Shown here: positions 33,501 to 43,707 of the stretch, one piece after another
How positions within the stretch are numbered: the stretch's first letter is position 1
How the letters are laid out: each line of letters starts with the position of its first letter
Assembly (NCBI GenBank): GCA_958510825.1
Contig: OY294051.1
Location: 32,925,667 to 32,989,666, forward strand
Reading direction: 5' to 3'
Length of the DNA: 64,000 nucleotides
From: Brachypterus glaber
Lineage: Eukaryota; Arthropoda; Insecta; Coleoptera; Kateretidae
Program-made: the position numbers and the translations under genes
The notes under the pieces: model-generated
The model's input: only the letters and a program-made list of their open reading frames with translations
The model's database searches: none
What the model was told of the DNA's origin: nothing

Positions 33501-35965
33501 ACATTCTAGTGTTATTGTTTGATGTCTTTAGTGTGATTGTAGCGGAACTAATGTATAAATTATCTCTAGACTCTAGAACGGGCGTATCCTCTACCTAATT
33601 TTTTATACAAGAAAAATCGTTAATAATTACCTGAAAAATTATATTTTTTTAAATTTTGTAGACGCTATAGATCTAATCTAACTTCTTGATTTTTGGGGAA
33701 TAGGGCTTTAGATCTGACTAAAATTGTTATCTAATTTTGCTGTGACGTTTCGACGATGGATTTTCGTTGTTTTCGAACAGAGAATTAATGCCAAAGATTA
33801 GTCATTGTCACTAACAGTAATGACCAATCTTTGGCTTTAATTCTCTGTTCGAAAACAACGAAAATCCATCGTCGAAACGTCAAAGCAAAATTAGAACAAT
33901 TTTAGTCAGATCTAAAGCCCTATTCCCCAAAAATCAAAAAGTTAAATTATACAAATCGGGCAAAAACTTTCAATTTAATATAGATCTAATCTTTGAAAAA
34001 TTAGTGTTTGATTTAAATTAAATTAATAAAGGCGAATATCCATTATGTGGTGAACTACAACAAACCACATAAAAAAAATAATCATGGTCAATGCCTAATT
34101 AAGTAAATTTATTTTGCAATGGGTTTGGGACGAAATATTCTTATAAAGTAAAAGAAATTCCTTTAAAAGGCCGCAGGTATTTTAGATTTTAAGCTTTCAC
34201 GGCCATTAAGATATAAAGAACTTTCACTTTCGGGTTTAGACCGTGTTAATGGATTTTCACTTTCCGACGTTTCGTCTCTTACTACTAGAGACATCTTCAG
34301 GGATTAATCTGAAACTGTTTCAGATTAATCCCTGAAGATGTCTCTAGTAGTAAGAGACGAAACGTCGGAAAGTGAAAATCCATTAACACGGTCTAAACCC
34401 GAAAGTGAAAGTTCTTTATAAGGCCGCAGGTTATTGCTTTTTAAATTTGGCCCATAAATATAAATTAATTTACTCGGAGACCAATGAAGTTGCGAATCGA
34501 TTCCTAAGAGAAATGTCCCAATTAGTTCTGATACAATTTTATACAATGATGAAATGAGCGATTTTGAAAAAAAAAAAACATAAAAAGCAAACCACTGATA
34601 TTTTAAACAGCTGGATGCAAATCAAAACAAAATGGAAGATACAGGGTGTCCAAAAAATACAAAATCTATTTATTTTTTTAATCTAAATATGCATCTATGG
34701 TACATTTTAAAGAAAAATACCAAGGTATCCTTCAGTGAAGGACGCCTTGGTAATATGCTAAGCCTGCAATTATCACTGGACAATTTTGACCATAATCAAG
34801 TGCTCAAGGATTGTCCCAGATCTAATACCTAAACATAAAAAAACGCAGAAATTATCTTAAAATTAGTTTGTCAATTTGAGGTTATGTTTTTGACGTTTAC
34901 TAATTTTGTAACAGCAGCTATGTAAAATCAGCTGATCGTCACTTCCCAACTGTTGTCATAGGCAACGGTTGGGAAATAGACACTAAGTACTAACTTGGTC
35001 GTAGAAAAAATAATGTATGTACCATAACTTATGAGTAATCAATTATTAGTTTTTTTTTGGAAACCCTGTATTTTATTCGTCCCTTGAAAATAGATATCAT
35101 TTTGAACACATGGCCATGGGGATACGTTAGATTATAATAATTATTAGTTATTGCTTTATGGATAATGTAATAAGTTAAAAATGGTTTTTAAAACTTTCTG
35201 TATTATAGAGAAAAAAAAATTATTTTATCCAATACATACAGATAATGAGACAATTACCAGCTTTATTTTAAATAGATAGTCCAAACTCAATAATAACCCC
35301 CGCGTGGCTTTTACTTTATTGAGTGGATAATTATTTATTTTACCCAATCAACTGTCACTTGTTAAATTATTTTCTTGTAAATGTCATTAAAATTTTTAAT
35401 AAAAATATGAATTTCTAAGCTATTTATTGGATAAAACCTTGTATGGCACTCATGGGTAAACCGATATTGCCCTCTCGAAAATTAACCTGCTTGGCTGACG
35501 CCTCGCAGGTTAATTTTCTCATGGGCAATATCTTACTTTACCCACTAGTACCATAAATAACTAATTTCAAATGCCCTACTTCTTGCCGAGTAGTACTCTG
35601 TGCCACCAGTCCGCCTGGACCTCTGGATAGGTAAGTTAGTTACTAACTAATAGTTATGATTTGTAGGTAGTTTACTTAACTACTTTTGTGGAGTAAGCTA
35701 CCTACCTAGGTAGTTTTGTTGGGGTACCTACCCAAACAAAACTACCTATCCAATAGATATAATATATCCATGTTCCTTTTTAAAATTAGGTATTAGAACA
35801 AATATTTTAAGGGACGAAATTAAAAAAAAAAAAAACTAAAAACTAGTAAAAATACAAAGATATAGTTACCTGTGCCAATTCGCGCGGAATAACCGGCTTG
35901 TACGGTACGGCAGCATCGCGATTGACGGCCTTGACTCCTCCAGACACTTTCTGACCCATGCTCAT
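27365..35965 (-). CDS. gus: SPRY domain/SOCS box protein, gustavus (SPSB1/4) type, complete coding region
   Basis: The coding exons are 35965-35870, 31493-31148, 28779-28519 and 27504-27365. Every intron has GT and AG ends and the phases fit. From the second ATG ([10 protein letters not shown], 35959) the protein is 278 residues, close to the usual length of gustavus proteins. From the first (MSMGQK, 35965) it is 280. Domains: the N-terminal tail ends with [11 protein letters not shown]. Exon 2 starts the SPRY domain ([42 protein letters not shown]...WGWDLG). Exon 3 completes it ([47 protein letters not shown]). Exon 4 encodes the SOCS box, with BC box [11 protein letters not shown] and Cul5-type [17 protein letters not shown]. 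Known: the SPRY surface binds DINNN-like peptides such as in Vasa, and the SOCS box recruits elongin BC and cullin-5. In Drosophila the protein is needed for posterior localisation of Vasa in the oocyte. Confidence 0.95.
27777..27978 (+). pseudogene. Tc1-like transposase C-terminal remnant
   Basis: Seen in two frames: [20 protein letters not shown] then FHDVRKL, and after a frameshift near 27855-27870 [20 protein letters not shown] then [13 protein letters not shown] and TAA at 27976. Known: Tc1-type transposases end with 'N.IEH.WD.LGR' (carrying the last catalytic acidic residue), a 'W..I....I..LI.SMPRR...VI...GG...Y' block and a stop. The copy lacks everything upstream. It lies in the last intron of the gustavus-type gene in the opposite orientation. 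Confidence 0.85.
28118..28476 (+). repeat. Dispersed repeat, copy A
   Basis: The segment from ATCGGTGTCAC to AACTCTGGCA contains GCTCGATGCACAGAACACAA, GATAGGGTCGAACGTTAACT and GACGAACAGTTTGACACGCG. It recurs in reverse complement at 43708-44024 with many small differences. Non-coding, in the last intron of the gustavus-type gene. Confidence 0.8.
28519..28779 (-). CDS. gus: gus exon, second half of the SPRY domain
   Basis: The acceptor TTTTTTCAG precedes GACGTAACAAATT. The first two bases complete a Gly codon begun in the previous exon. The exon ends GGATTAGACC before a consensus GTAAGT donor. It encodes residues 147-232. Confidence 0.95.
28800..29218 (-). other. gus intron sequence, no feature seen
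   Basis: AT-rich intron between exons at 28779 and 31148; no additional exon or repeat is recognised in this part. Confidence 0.5.
29219..29449. repeat. Inverted repeat in gus intron
   Basis: AGAATTATTCGAATGCGAT at 29219 pairs imperfectly with ATCGCATCGTAATAATTCT ending 29449. The arms continue through CCCAGCTACACCAACATTCAT against ATGAATGTTTGTTGGTATAA. About 85-bp arms, no coding capacity. Confidence 0.65.
29450..31147 (-). other. gus intron sequence, mostly featureless
   Basis: A TACAGGCCCTGTATTACAGG palindromic patch lies at 30264-30283. A GAGAGCGCGCTC + GAAAATTATTACTATAC segment at 30366-30403 is shared with 5252-5290. Nothing else is recognised. Confidence 0.45.
31148..31493 (-). CDS. 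gus: gus exon, first half of the SPRY domain
   Basis: The acceptor ...TTTCCAG precedes GACTTTGCACG at 31493. The donor GTACGG follows TTAG at 31148. It encodes residues 31-145 plus one base of the next Gly codon. The core SPRY motifs ([38 protein letters not shown]) are intact. Confidence 0.95.
31595..31985. repeat. Minisatellite (ATTGTCCATGA / TGTACAATAATTGTCC)
   Basis: About 390 bases of imperfect units built from GTCCATGAATGTCCAGTGAT and TGTACAATAATTGTCCATG, in tandem, 100 bases into the first intron of the gustavus-type gene. The 103-codon frame on the minus strand here simply translates the repeat. Confidence 0.8.
32122..32430. mobile_element. Inverted-repeat element in gus intron
   Basis: ATTTTGAAATCGAAAACACT, CTCCTTGGTAAA and AATGAGCCAAATCGATTAAT in the left half reappear inverted in the right half (ATTAATCGATTTGGCTCATT, TTTACCAAGGAGC, GTTTTCGATTTCGAAAT). 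Arms of about 110 bp with indels. No coding capacity. Confidence 0.7.
33675..33949. mobile_element. Foldback element in gus intron
   Basis: The left arm (TTGATTTTTGGGGAATAGGG, CGACGATGGATTTTCGTTGT, TTCGAACAGAGAATTAA) is mirrored almost base for base to 33949. The arms are about 125 bp and the centre is near 33812. It is non-coding and well preserved. Confidence 0.8.
34212..34420. repeat. Perfect palindrome, 104-bp arms
   Basis: From TATAAAGAACTTTCACTTTC at 34212 to its exact reverse complement ending at 34420, every base pairs around a single T at 34316. The arm contains CTGAAGATGTCTCTAGTAGT then AAGAGACGAAACGTCGG, a phrase common near ends of insect retroelements. AGGCCGCAGGT flanks it at 34168-34178 and 34421-34431. 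Confidence 0.9.
34835..34995 (+). repeat. Dispersed repeat, partial copy of 42855-43015
   Basis: TTATCTTAAAATTAGTTTGT, CAATTTGAGGTTATG, CATAGGCAACGGTTGGGAAA and GGTCGTAG are shared in order with 42877-43011. The hairpin part of the composite element is missing here. It lies in the first intron of the gustavus-type gene. Confidence 0.75.
35442..35555. repeat. CpG-containing hairpin
   Basis: TATGGCACTCATGGGTAAAC then GATATTGCCC pairs with GGGCAATATC then TTACTTTACCCACTAGTACC and ATA. An inner pair GAAAATTAACCTGC and GCAGGTTAATTTTC closes a short CG-bearing loop. Confidence 0.65.
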
Positions 35966-36131
35966 GCCCCGCGCCCTGCGGCGGGCCGTCTTGCACGGCA
36001 CCACGGCCGCCTTGTACGCCCGACGCACCTCGCACAGTCGGCCGCCTCCGCCTCCGCCTCCTGCACCGCTGCCGCCGCCGCTGTTAACACCACCGCTTCT
36101 CACTGAGCCGCTGCGGACGCCGCTTTTGTAT
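35870..36131 (-). CDS. gus: gus exon with start codon; open Gly-rich extension upstream
   Basis: The exon runs from the acceptor TTTCAG before 36131 to CAG at 35870, followed by GTAACT. The frame is open through the whole exon. Upstream of MSMGQK it reads SGVRSGSVRSGG..., then a Gly/Ser stretch and the basic KTARRRARG. The start at 35965 or 35959 matches the family. The upstream part may be 5' untranslated sequence, or a longer isoform if an upstream exon supplies an ATG. The exon is GC-rich, in contrast to the neighbourhood. Confidence 0.85.
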
Positions 36132-36639
36132 CTGAAACAACAAGAGCAAACATTGTAGAAAATGGATTACCTTACATTTTTGCAATACAAGAACCTTCTA
36201 CGCCGAGATTTTGTCAAAATTCAGCTTATCGGTAGGCAACAATCGATACGTAGTGGCCAAAGAACTTTTACCTCAAGAAGTAATTTCAGACCAATGTTGA
36301 TGAAGGTGTCATCTTTTTGTTTGTTTATTTACTAACAGAAACACGATACAGCTTTGTGGTGTAAAATGTAGATGTCGCTAGTCGACATTCAGGCTACCTA
36401 GTAGCGATGTTGCGTAGTTTCCACCTTATCATGAATTCAAATCATTATACTTAAATTAAAAATGTAAAAAACTTTATTGTGTATACTATAATTATGTTTA
36501 ATAATATAGTATATTTAAATCCATTAAAATTAAACTACTAGTTCATATAAACCTCATACAGAACTAATGTTTCTTAAAATTTACAATAAAATATCTAAAG
36601 AATATGTTTCCAATCGGCAACACTGTACCCCTGTCAGTC

Positions 36640-36900
36640 ATTTTACGACATTAGACTGTGAGTTTACACATTCTTTCTCTCTCTTTACGCGTACTAAGTG
36701 TAAACAATAGTTTCTTCCCACCAGCCCCTCACCGTAGTTGGTTCACGCTTCAAACAAAGCATACGGTAGATTTCATCATGTTCCTTCTTGAGGTAAAAGT
36801 TCTTTGGTAGTGGCTTTGTAAACAAGAACATCGGATACCTATCGTCGCGCACGCGCGAGCGGCTAGAGTTGTTCTGTGGTTTTTAATAAATTATTTATAA
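36640..36900 (-). promoter_or_regulatory. Possible upstream exon/promoter zone of gus
   Basis: This patch is clearly richer in G and C (for example TCGTCGCGCACGCGCGAGCG near 36842) than its flanks and lies 500-800 bases upstream of the acceptor at 36131. On the minus strand a TATAAATA occurs near 36899, and a possible GTGAGG donor follows ACTACG near 36731. All this is positional inference; transcript data would decide. Confidence 0.25.
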
Positions 36901-36904
36901 ATGC

Positions 36905-37834
36905 AGTGTTTGTGTAAAATGAACGGTATAACGTATCTGCAGAAATTAACAAAAGAGAGTAGCGAGCTGGCTAATTGACATAAAGCAAAGGCCAAAAATA
37001 AAGAGTAGAAGAAGAAGAACGTATTATAAACAATATTAATTCAAGAGATTTGATTTGTTCGAGGATGTATTATGTTTTTCAACTTCTAACAAAGTGATGT
37101 TTTGTGCTTATTATAAATCAATGATTAAGTGTTAAATCAGCTTTAAAACCACAAAAGAGTGCTATCACCACAGCCTCACCACGGATAAGGCGTTTTCTAA
37201 AATAATGTTTTTGATTTTTTTTTGTGACAATTGCCGATTTTTTGTGGAGCAGCGGTTACTAACCAAGTTAGGGGAATATGTATTTCTCTCTCTTTTTAAC
37301 TCATCAATTAAACAGAGAAAGAGTAACATACTGGTTAACCGGCGTTACCACAAAAAATTGACTAATATCTCTCAATAACCTTGTATGGTCCAAACGAACT
37401 ACATTGTACAAATGAACTACTAGTAAACGCGAACGGTAAATGCATCTGTGTGACTCGATGTGTCGCGCTGCTGTGCTGTTAATTGTATTGGGAAAACTTA
37501 ACAATATTTTTCCAATATAATTATGCAAAAATAAAGTACGATTTGGAATATTGTTTTGAATGATAATAAATTTGTTTGTGATATTTTTACGCACTAAACA
37601 ATTTTTTATAATAGTAAACATCCAATAATAGCCAATTGGAAATTATTTTTATTAAAACAGCAAACATTTTAATAAAATTTATAGATGGGGCATTCAATTA
37701 CTATTGGGTGCAAAAGGTTAAAAAATATAGTTTTTTAACCACCAGGTTATAAATACAGTAAAATTTTTAATTAAATATCTATTAATAAAAAGTGTGGTTT
37801 ATAGAAATTTAATTATTAAAAATCTGATTTAGGC
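36905..37834. other. Nothing recognised
   Basis: A less AT-rich patch at 37430-37490 is present. The 105-codon minus-strand frame at 37304-37621 is unrecognised and probably chance. Confidence 0.4.
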
Positions 37835-37965
37835 TGTCCTTTTATAATTCTTCTAAACAAGTTTAAATCAAATCGAAATTTTACGCGAAATATTTAATAT
37901 TGTCAAAAACCTAATGCCAGGGTTGGATTGGATATGAACTAGTTTAGAAGAATTATAACAGGACA
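37835..37965. mobile_element. Short TIR element
   Basis: TGTCCTTTTATAATTCTTCT then AAAC pairs with GTTTAGAAGAATTATAACAG then GACA. Total 131 bp, non-coding. Confidence 0.7.
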
Positions 37966-38319
37966 TGTCACAATTACCCTGGGTGTCACATATAGCCTAA
38001 CCCACTGTAATAATTAAATTTAGACATAAAACGTGCTTAAAAGCAAAACGTTTAATTAATCAGATATTTTTATAGAATACATTTCTGCATTTTCATGGAT
38101 TTTTTTATTTAATTTGGATATTTATTTTTAATTAAATAAATATTTCTTTAACCGCAGTCCAGTCTGTGATCCACAAATATATTTTAAGAAATTCTAAAAT
38201 TAGTTCTGATTCAGGTATAAAATTCTTAAATATTTTATATGCGAAAAGAAATGTTTTTTTTTAAACGACAATTAATTAAATGTTCAACCAAAAAGGATAT
38301 ATGAAGCCCGAGGTTCAAT

Positions 38320-38734
38320 GGAGCTCCCTACAACTAGAATTATGAAACAAAAGACGTCTACCCTATCTCTATCTCATTTGTGCTACACTTTCCAGCCAAC
38401 CAAATAAATACTGTATTTGTTTTTTATACAACAAATACAGTATTTATTTGGTTGGCCCGAAAGTGTAGCACTGAGCGGCACGAACGAACGAACATAGCTA
38501 ATGTGAATCTGTAGAATAAGATAAATCTACTAAAATTTAGATGGCGCCAGTAATTTCTTTAATAAAAATATAATAGTTACACTTTTCGACCGGCCAAGTA
38601 AATATTGTATTTGTTCAACAAAGAACAAATACAGAATTTGTTTGGTTAGTTGGAAGTGGGAGTGTATGTATGTCTTCTATCCTTTTTGGGTAGAACTTTT
38701 GTCCCTGTCTATTCTAACGGGAGAAATCGCCATT
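38320..38734 (+). repeat. Dispersed repeat, copy 1 of about 415 bp
   Basis: CTACAACTAGAATTATGAAA through GGGAGAAATCGCCATT is repeated in the same orientation at 53098-53490, with substitutions and indels. It contains two hairpins with a core of AACAAATACAGTATTT-like sequence and GCCAACCAAATAAATACTGT arms, 20-40 bases apart. Confidence 0.88.
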
Positions 38735-39959
38735 GTTCAAAAAGCATAGTTCAAATCGTAGACACAAAAAAATTAAAAAATGTGTCTTTCAAGAGCCCAA
38801 ATTTAAAAATCTAATTTAGTAAATTTTAAATTTACCAAAGCGTTTTATTTTACTTACAATATTAAATTCTGTGTTTTACGTAGCTAATATTTTTGCGACA
38901 CTGACACTATATTACCTCTACTAATACTGATAAAATTTTCATTACTAATAGATATGTTTTTGCGTATAGTATACAACACGTAAATATTTATAAGTTGGTA
39001 TAATTGTTGGAAATAAAAACAACATTGTCGCAAAAACAATTCGCTTTGTTTAAAAAAATTAATCATTATTATTAATTGGTTAATAAATATTGAACGCTTT
39101 GTAGATCCGCCGCGAATATCAATGATCTAGTCACCTTGAGATCTTGAAAATGACACTTGTTTTTTAAACATTCTAAATTGAAAAAAAAATCCGCAATAAG
39201 TGCATTGAACTTTTTGCCGCGCACCACTACAAATATTGCTGTGAAGACAAAACAATTTCCTCAAAAAATTTAATCAGCTTTTTCTCAGAAATTTAATATG
39301 ATTAACATTAAAAATAATCTTCACATATATCACTTGATCCCTGAATTTTATTATACAAACTCCGCATGTATCATAGTTTATTAATAAAACAATAATTTTA
39401 TTCAATTTTGGAACATGTTACCACTGTAGGTTTCTGGCTAGGCTAGATAGGATTCTTGCTAATAGTATTATTAAGAGGGTAGGAGCTAAATAATTAAGTA
39501 ATACTTAAAGTAATACTAGTAAGTAATGCTTTAAGTAACGTCCTTACTTATCTAGTACTCTATCTTATCCTATCTTGAAACAATTCTAGTCTGGTATTTG
39601 ACATACAAATGCCAAACAAACTTCAGGGTTATATCTCAAAGCGTTTTTCTTTTCTTTCACTAAAAATTACGGACGAAGAAGAGAAAGAAAATAGAGCACA
39701 AACATTGGTTTAAAATACCTGGCACATGCTCCTGAAAAAAATGTTAACACTCCACAAATCATAAACACTGAACTGAGTTTCAGCAATATTATTTTTTCAA
39801 ATTGGGTTTCAGTCGGCCTGCAGTGGGGTTTGTTCGTGTGTATGTTAGAACAGCTGATTTTGACTGCAGGAACATATGCCTGGCAGCAGGCTTCGCTGTT
39901 TTTCAGCTGAAAAGCATTTTTTTACGGGTTGGTGCACCCATTATTGAAATTATTTTTGG
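38735..39959. other. AT-rich stretch, nothing recognised
   Basis: No gene or clear repeat. Around 39420-39600 short AGTAATACT and TATCTTATCC-like motifs repeat loosely. Confidence 0.45.
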
Positions 39960-40080
39960 ATTTAGAACACCATAAAACGTCGAGAAAACGTCGGAAAAAT
40001 TAGATTTTAAAAAAATTGTCGTATGTCTTTTCGTCTGTAAACTTTATAACTTTTGATCGGAGTATCTGATTAAAAAAAAA
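39960..40080. repeat. GTCGAGAAAA / CTGTAAAC dispersed module
   Basis: AAAACGTCGAGAAAACGTCG, then TGTCTTTTCGTCTGTAAACT and TTATAACTTTTGATCGGAG. The same order occurs at 10540-10640 and in part at 62590-62660. Confidence 0.5.
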
Positions 40081-40219
40081 AAAACAATTTCACCAAGAGA
40101 TAAAAAACGTCTAATAAAATTAAACTTTTCACTGCAGACACTGACTTTCATTAAAATTATTTCTCTTTTATTTTATGTTGCTACTGACTACATTAGATTA
40201 ATAGTATATTAAAGTACTA

Positions 40220-40303
40220 GTTTCATAACATACGTTTTTAGAAAACGAGCCGCTTGCGGTGAGTATTTTAAAGTACTAGTGCGCTAAAAACGTGTTATGA
40301 AAC
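40220..40303. repeat. CpG-containing hairpin
   Basis: GTTTCATAACATACGTTTTT then AG pairs with CTAAAAACGTGTTATGAAAC. The loop holds CGAGCCGCTTGCGG. The core phrase AAAGTACTAGT occurs before the left arm and again within the loop. Confidence 0.65.
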
Positions 40304-41334
40304 GAGTGCTTTATACAATTTTTTCTATTTTGCTTTAAAATTAAAAAAAAAAACATTTAAATTGATGACTGATTTAGGGATTTTTGTTTTGGATTGGCAT
40401 TACAGTTTACACCATGTTTAAAATTCTAAGAACAAATGATATTTTAATATATTTTATAGTCATCTCTTCTCTTTTTTACTGCAATTACCCAAGCCACAAT
40501 TTTAACACGGTAAAAATAACTTAAACACAAAATTTTGTAGAAAATTCAACTTTAAAGCGACATTGACATTTGCACGGAAAACGTCAAGCAATAGGCCAGG
40601 TCTGTTGCCAACCCAAAATAACAAAAAGTACAGACCTCTTATGGGCCTATAAGAACAAGCAACAATAGGTTAGATTCTATAATGACCTAAAAGTTATAAT
40701 TATAAAATTGCAACGAAATTTTAATTTTCTTATCACGAGTAATATTTGCTAGACTATTTAAAATAAATCTTTTCTGACTGTATACCCTTAAAACCGAAGC
40801 AACCAAATAACTCTTTCTGTTTTATTTGTACATGTGCACACGCATGGAGGCCCCCTTACTGAGAAATTGGACACGTGTGCCTCGACTGGAACGTTGAACT
40901 GAAAAACATTTTCCATAGAAAACCGGCATTAGCAAAATTGAATCTGCTGTATATTATTAGGGTAGATTAAAATTATAATCAAAGTTTAATTATAAAAAGG
41001 GGATTTATGCGGATTGTGAGGCTCACAATGTGAGCTATAATAAAGCACTTTGTTGTTAAAATGTAGCAAAATTAATTTAAAATTTCAAAAAAATTGGTAT
41101 TTTAATTTTTTTTGTGGCATAAAAGTACCAAATATCATAAAGTATTAAGAATACATTTCCTATACGCGGAGGAAAAGGGGAGGCTCGGATCGGGGCACAA
41201 GGCAAAAAGAAAATGAAATAGAAGTAGGAAAAATTATGTGATTTAGCAAAATTGCTAAAATATATAAATAGCAACCATTGCTAAAAAATGCTCGATTTTG
41301 GTAATGTATTTGTTCGAGTATTTGTGTGTGCTAA

Positions 41335-41905
41335 ATTATTAGTATGATTGATAAATTATTGTCATTTGCTGGTATATTATTACTAAGCATTGCTAAATTA
41401 TTGCTAATGATAGCTAAATTATTGCTAATGGTTGATAAATTATTGTCATTTGCTGGTATATCATTACTAAGCATTGCTAAATTATTGCTAATGATAGCTA
41501 AATTATTGCTAATGGCTGATAAATTATTGTCATTTGCTGGTATATTATTACTAAGCATTGCTAAATTATTGCTAATGATATCTAAATTATTGCTAAATGG
41601 TTGCTAAATTATTTCTAATGACTGCTAAATTATTGGTACAAATGCTAAATTATTGGCAATAATGCTAAATTATTGGCAATAATGCTAAATTATTGGTAAT
41701 AATGCTAAATTACTGGTAATAATGCTAAATTATTGGTAATAATGCTAAATTATCAGTAAATTAAATTTTTGGCAATGATTACTAAAATATTGCTAATAAA
41801 TGCTAAATTATTGGTAATATATGCTAAATCATTGGTAATGAAGCTAAATTACAAATGGCTGCCAAGTTATTGCTAATGATTGCTAAATTATTGGTTATTG
41901 CTAAA
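41335..41905. repeat. Minisatellite (GCTAAATTATTG units)
   Basis: About 570 bases. The left part is a higher-order array of about 90-bp units (GATAAATTATTGTCATTTGC recurs at about 41348, 41435 and 41518). The right part is simple 17-base units AATGCTAAATTATTGG(C/T). The paired long frames on both strands are the repeat read in frame. Confidence 0.9.
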
Positions 41906-42354
41906 CCAGTTTTTCTTTGTGCATGAGAGCCTCTTAATCTAGGCTTAAAATTTTAATTTCCATGTAGGGGGGCGACTAGACTAGACTAGAAGTCACATTT
42001 TTTTCTACATTAAACTAATAAGATTATTATCTCCAAAACCGCTGAAGTGACGTTTTGTTGAACTTTATTATTAACAAATTATAATGATATCGTTACTTTT
42101 ACTTTATTTTTTTCTACAATACACCGTCTCTAATGGTGCCATTGACATCTAAGTTAGCCTTGAAAGCATTCGTTTCCTTTTGGTCGTAACGAATTACTGG
42201 TTTAGAATTTTTAACAATATGTATATATTATTTAATAATTATACAGGGTGACCGTGAAAGCTTTTTTACTGAACTATTTGAAAGTATAATTTCGAAAGCT
42301 ATTTTGCTGTAAATTGGCTATGGAACAACTTTTTTTTGTTCAAACTATGATAAA

Positions 42355-42480
42355 TCGTGTGGAATAGTAAATTCTGTAACAAGTTTGGAGTGGCGCATAT
42401 TCCACACGAGTGTAAATCTTGACACACGAGCCGCAGGTGTAGAATATGCATTCCAAACGTAATCAAGACTTTACTTTTTC
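42355..42480. repeat. Hairpin-type repeat related to 9827-9955
   Basis: GTGTGGAATAG...GGCGCATATTCCACACGAG and CTTTACTTTTTCTTCGACTA recur in the same order as at 9827-9955, where TACTTTTTCTTCGACT also closes the unit. Loop CG-rich. Confidence 0.55.
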
Positions 42481-42706
42481 TTCGACTACATTTCCTAATA
42501 ATAGTATTATTTTTTTATTATATTGCTAAACTCCACTTAAGTCCACTGTCATGCTATAAACGCAAGTGTCATTTTTGATTGTTCACCATAATTTAATTAT
42601 TAATAAGCACTGAAATATCGCCACATGTGCCATTTTAATCGTAATAGCGAGAATATAATATACTCGGAAAGTGTGCCAGAATCTAGTAATTCTGATATTC
42701 TAAAGT

Positions 42707-43015
42707 AGTCGTAGTATATTACGCACCAAGAACGCGAACCTAGTTTTTAGTGCACGAGAGTGCGTTTTTTTTACGAGACACAGCCGAGTAAAAAAGCACT
42801 CGATGAGCACTGAAATAGTTTGCGTCGAGGTGCGTATACTATTTTTCCTACGACCTAAAACCTAAACAAAAAAAAAGGCAAAAATTATCTTAAAATTAGT
42901 TTGTCAATTTGAGGTTATGTGTTTGACTTTTACTAATTTTCTGATCACTTTCCACCCGTTGTTATAGGCAACGGATGGGAAATACGCACTAACTACTAAC
43001 GGTCGTAGGAAAGCC
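42707..43015 (+). repeat. Composite dispersed repeat, fullest copy
   Basis: A hairpin (TATTACGCACCAAGAACGCG, GTGCACGAGAGTGCG... ...GTGCGTATACTATTTTTCCTAC) is followed by CGACCTAAAACCTAAAC, TTATCTTAAAATTAGTTTGT, GTTATAGGCAACGGATGGGA and CGGTCGTAGGAAA. The reverse-oriented copy is at 22150-22330, and a copy without the hairpin at 34835-34995. CTACGAC/GTCGTAG at internal and terminal positions suggests TIRs. Confidence 0.7.
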
Positions 43016-43019
43016 ATTA

Positions 43020-43700
43020 TTTTTTCACAACCCTGAGAAATTGTTGCAGTATTAAATAATGAACGATTTTTTATATTTGGATTCTCCAGAAACTTTACCA
43101 AACATTGCCAAAAGTGCCACTATGGGCCCGTTATTTTCGGCATTTGAGAAAAGGGTTAATTAAATGTGGCATTATTTATTCTTATGATATCCTAAAGAGG
43201 GCAATGTACCCTATTTTTCTCAATTAAATCACCCTTATGCCCGTTGTATAGTTACTATAATACTTTAATACTAACTAGTTTTATCTGTCATGACATTTAA
43301 ATTAGGAAAAATACGTTATATAGGGGTATTATGTACAAAAATAAAACTTGTTTATTTTCACACATAAGATGCTTATTTTTATGTAAATTTTACTCAGGAA
43401 ATACGTTATAGTTTTTTATATTTATTTAACATTTAACGCACAATTCTCTAATTTCTGCCAAAATATTTGCAAGCAAAACTAACATCCGTGAAATAATCAT
43501 TGCCAGTGTTAGAATTTATAATAAATGGGCTCGTTTTATGACATTATTTATTAGTTTTGTACTTTAACAACGATATTTGAAGCCACACTGCGAAAACAGT
43601 ATTTAAATCGCCTTATCGGTTCCAATATTAAAGATTAATTGTGCCTTAAATGCTACCGGTAGTGCTTTCACAAATACACCGTTATGAAGAAAATTATGTA
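43020..43700. other. AT-rich stretch, nothing recognised
   Basis: No frame, tandem repeat or inverted repeat of note is visible. Confidence 0.45.
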
Positions 43701-43707
43701 TATTATC

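Noticed and set aside
35820..36158. Alternative frames over the GC-rich gus exon, including a Pro-rich plus-strand reading
   Set aside because: They arise from the high GC content opposite the Gly codons. The minus-strand frame continues into the SPRY domain.
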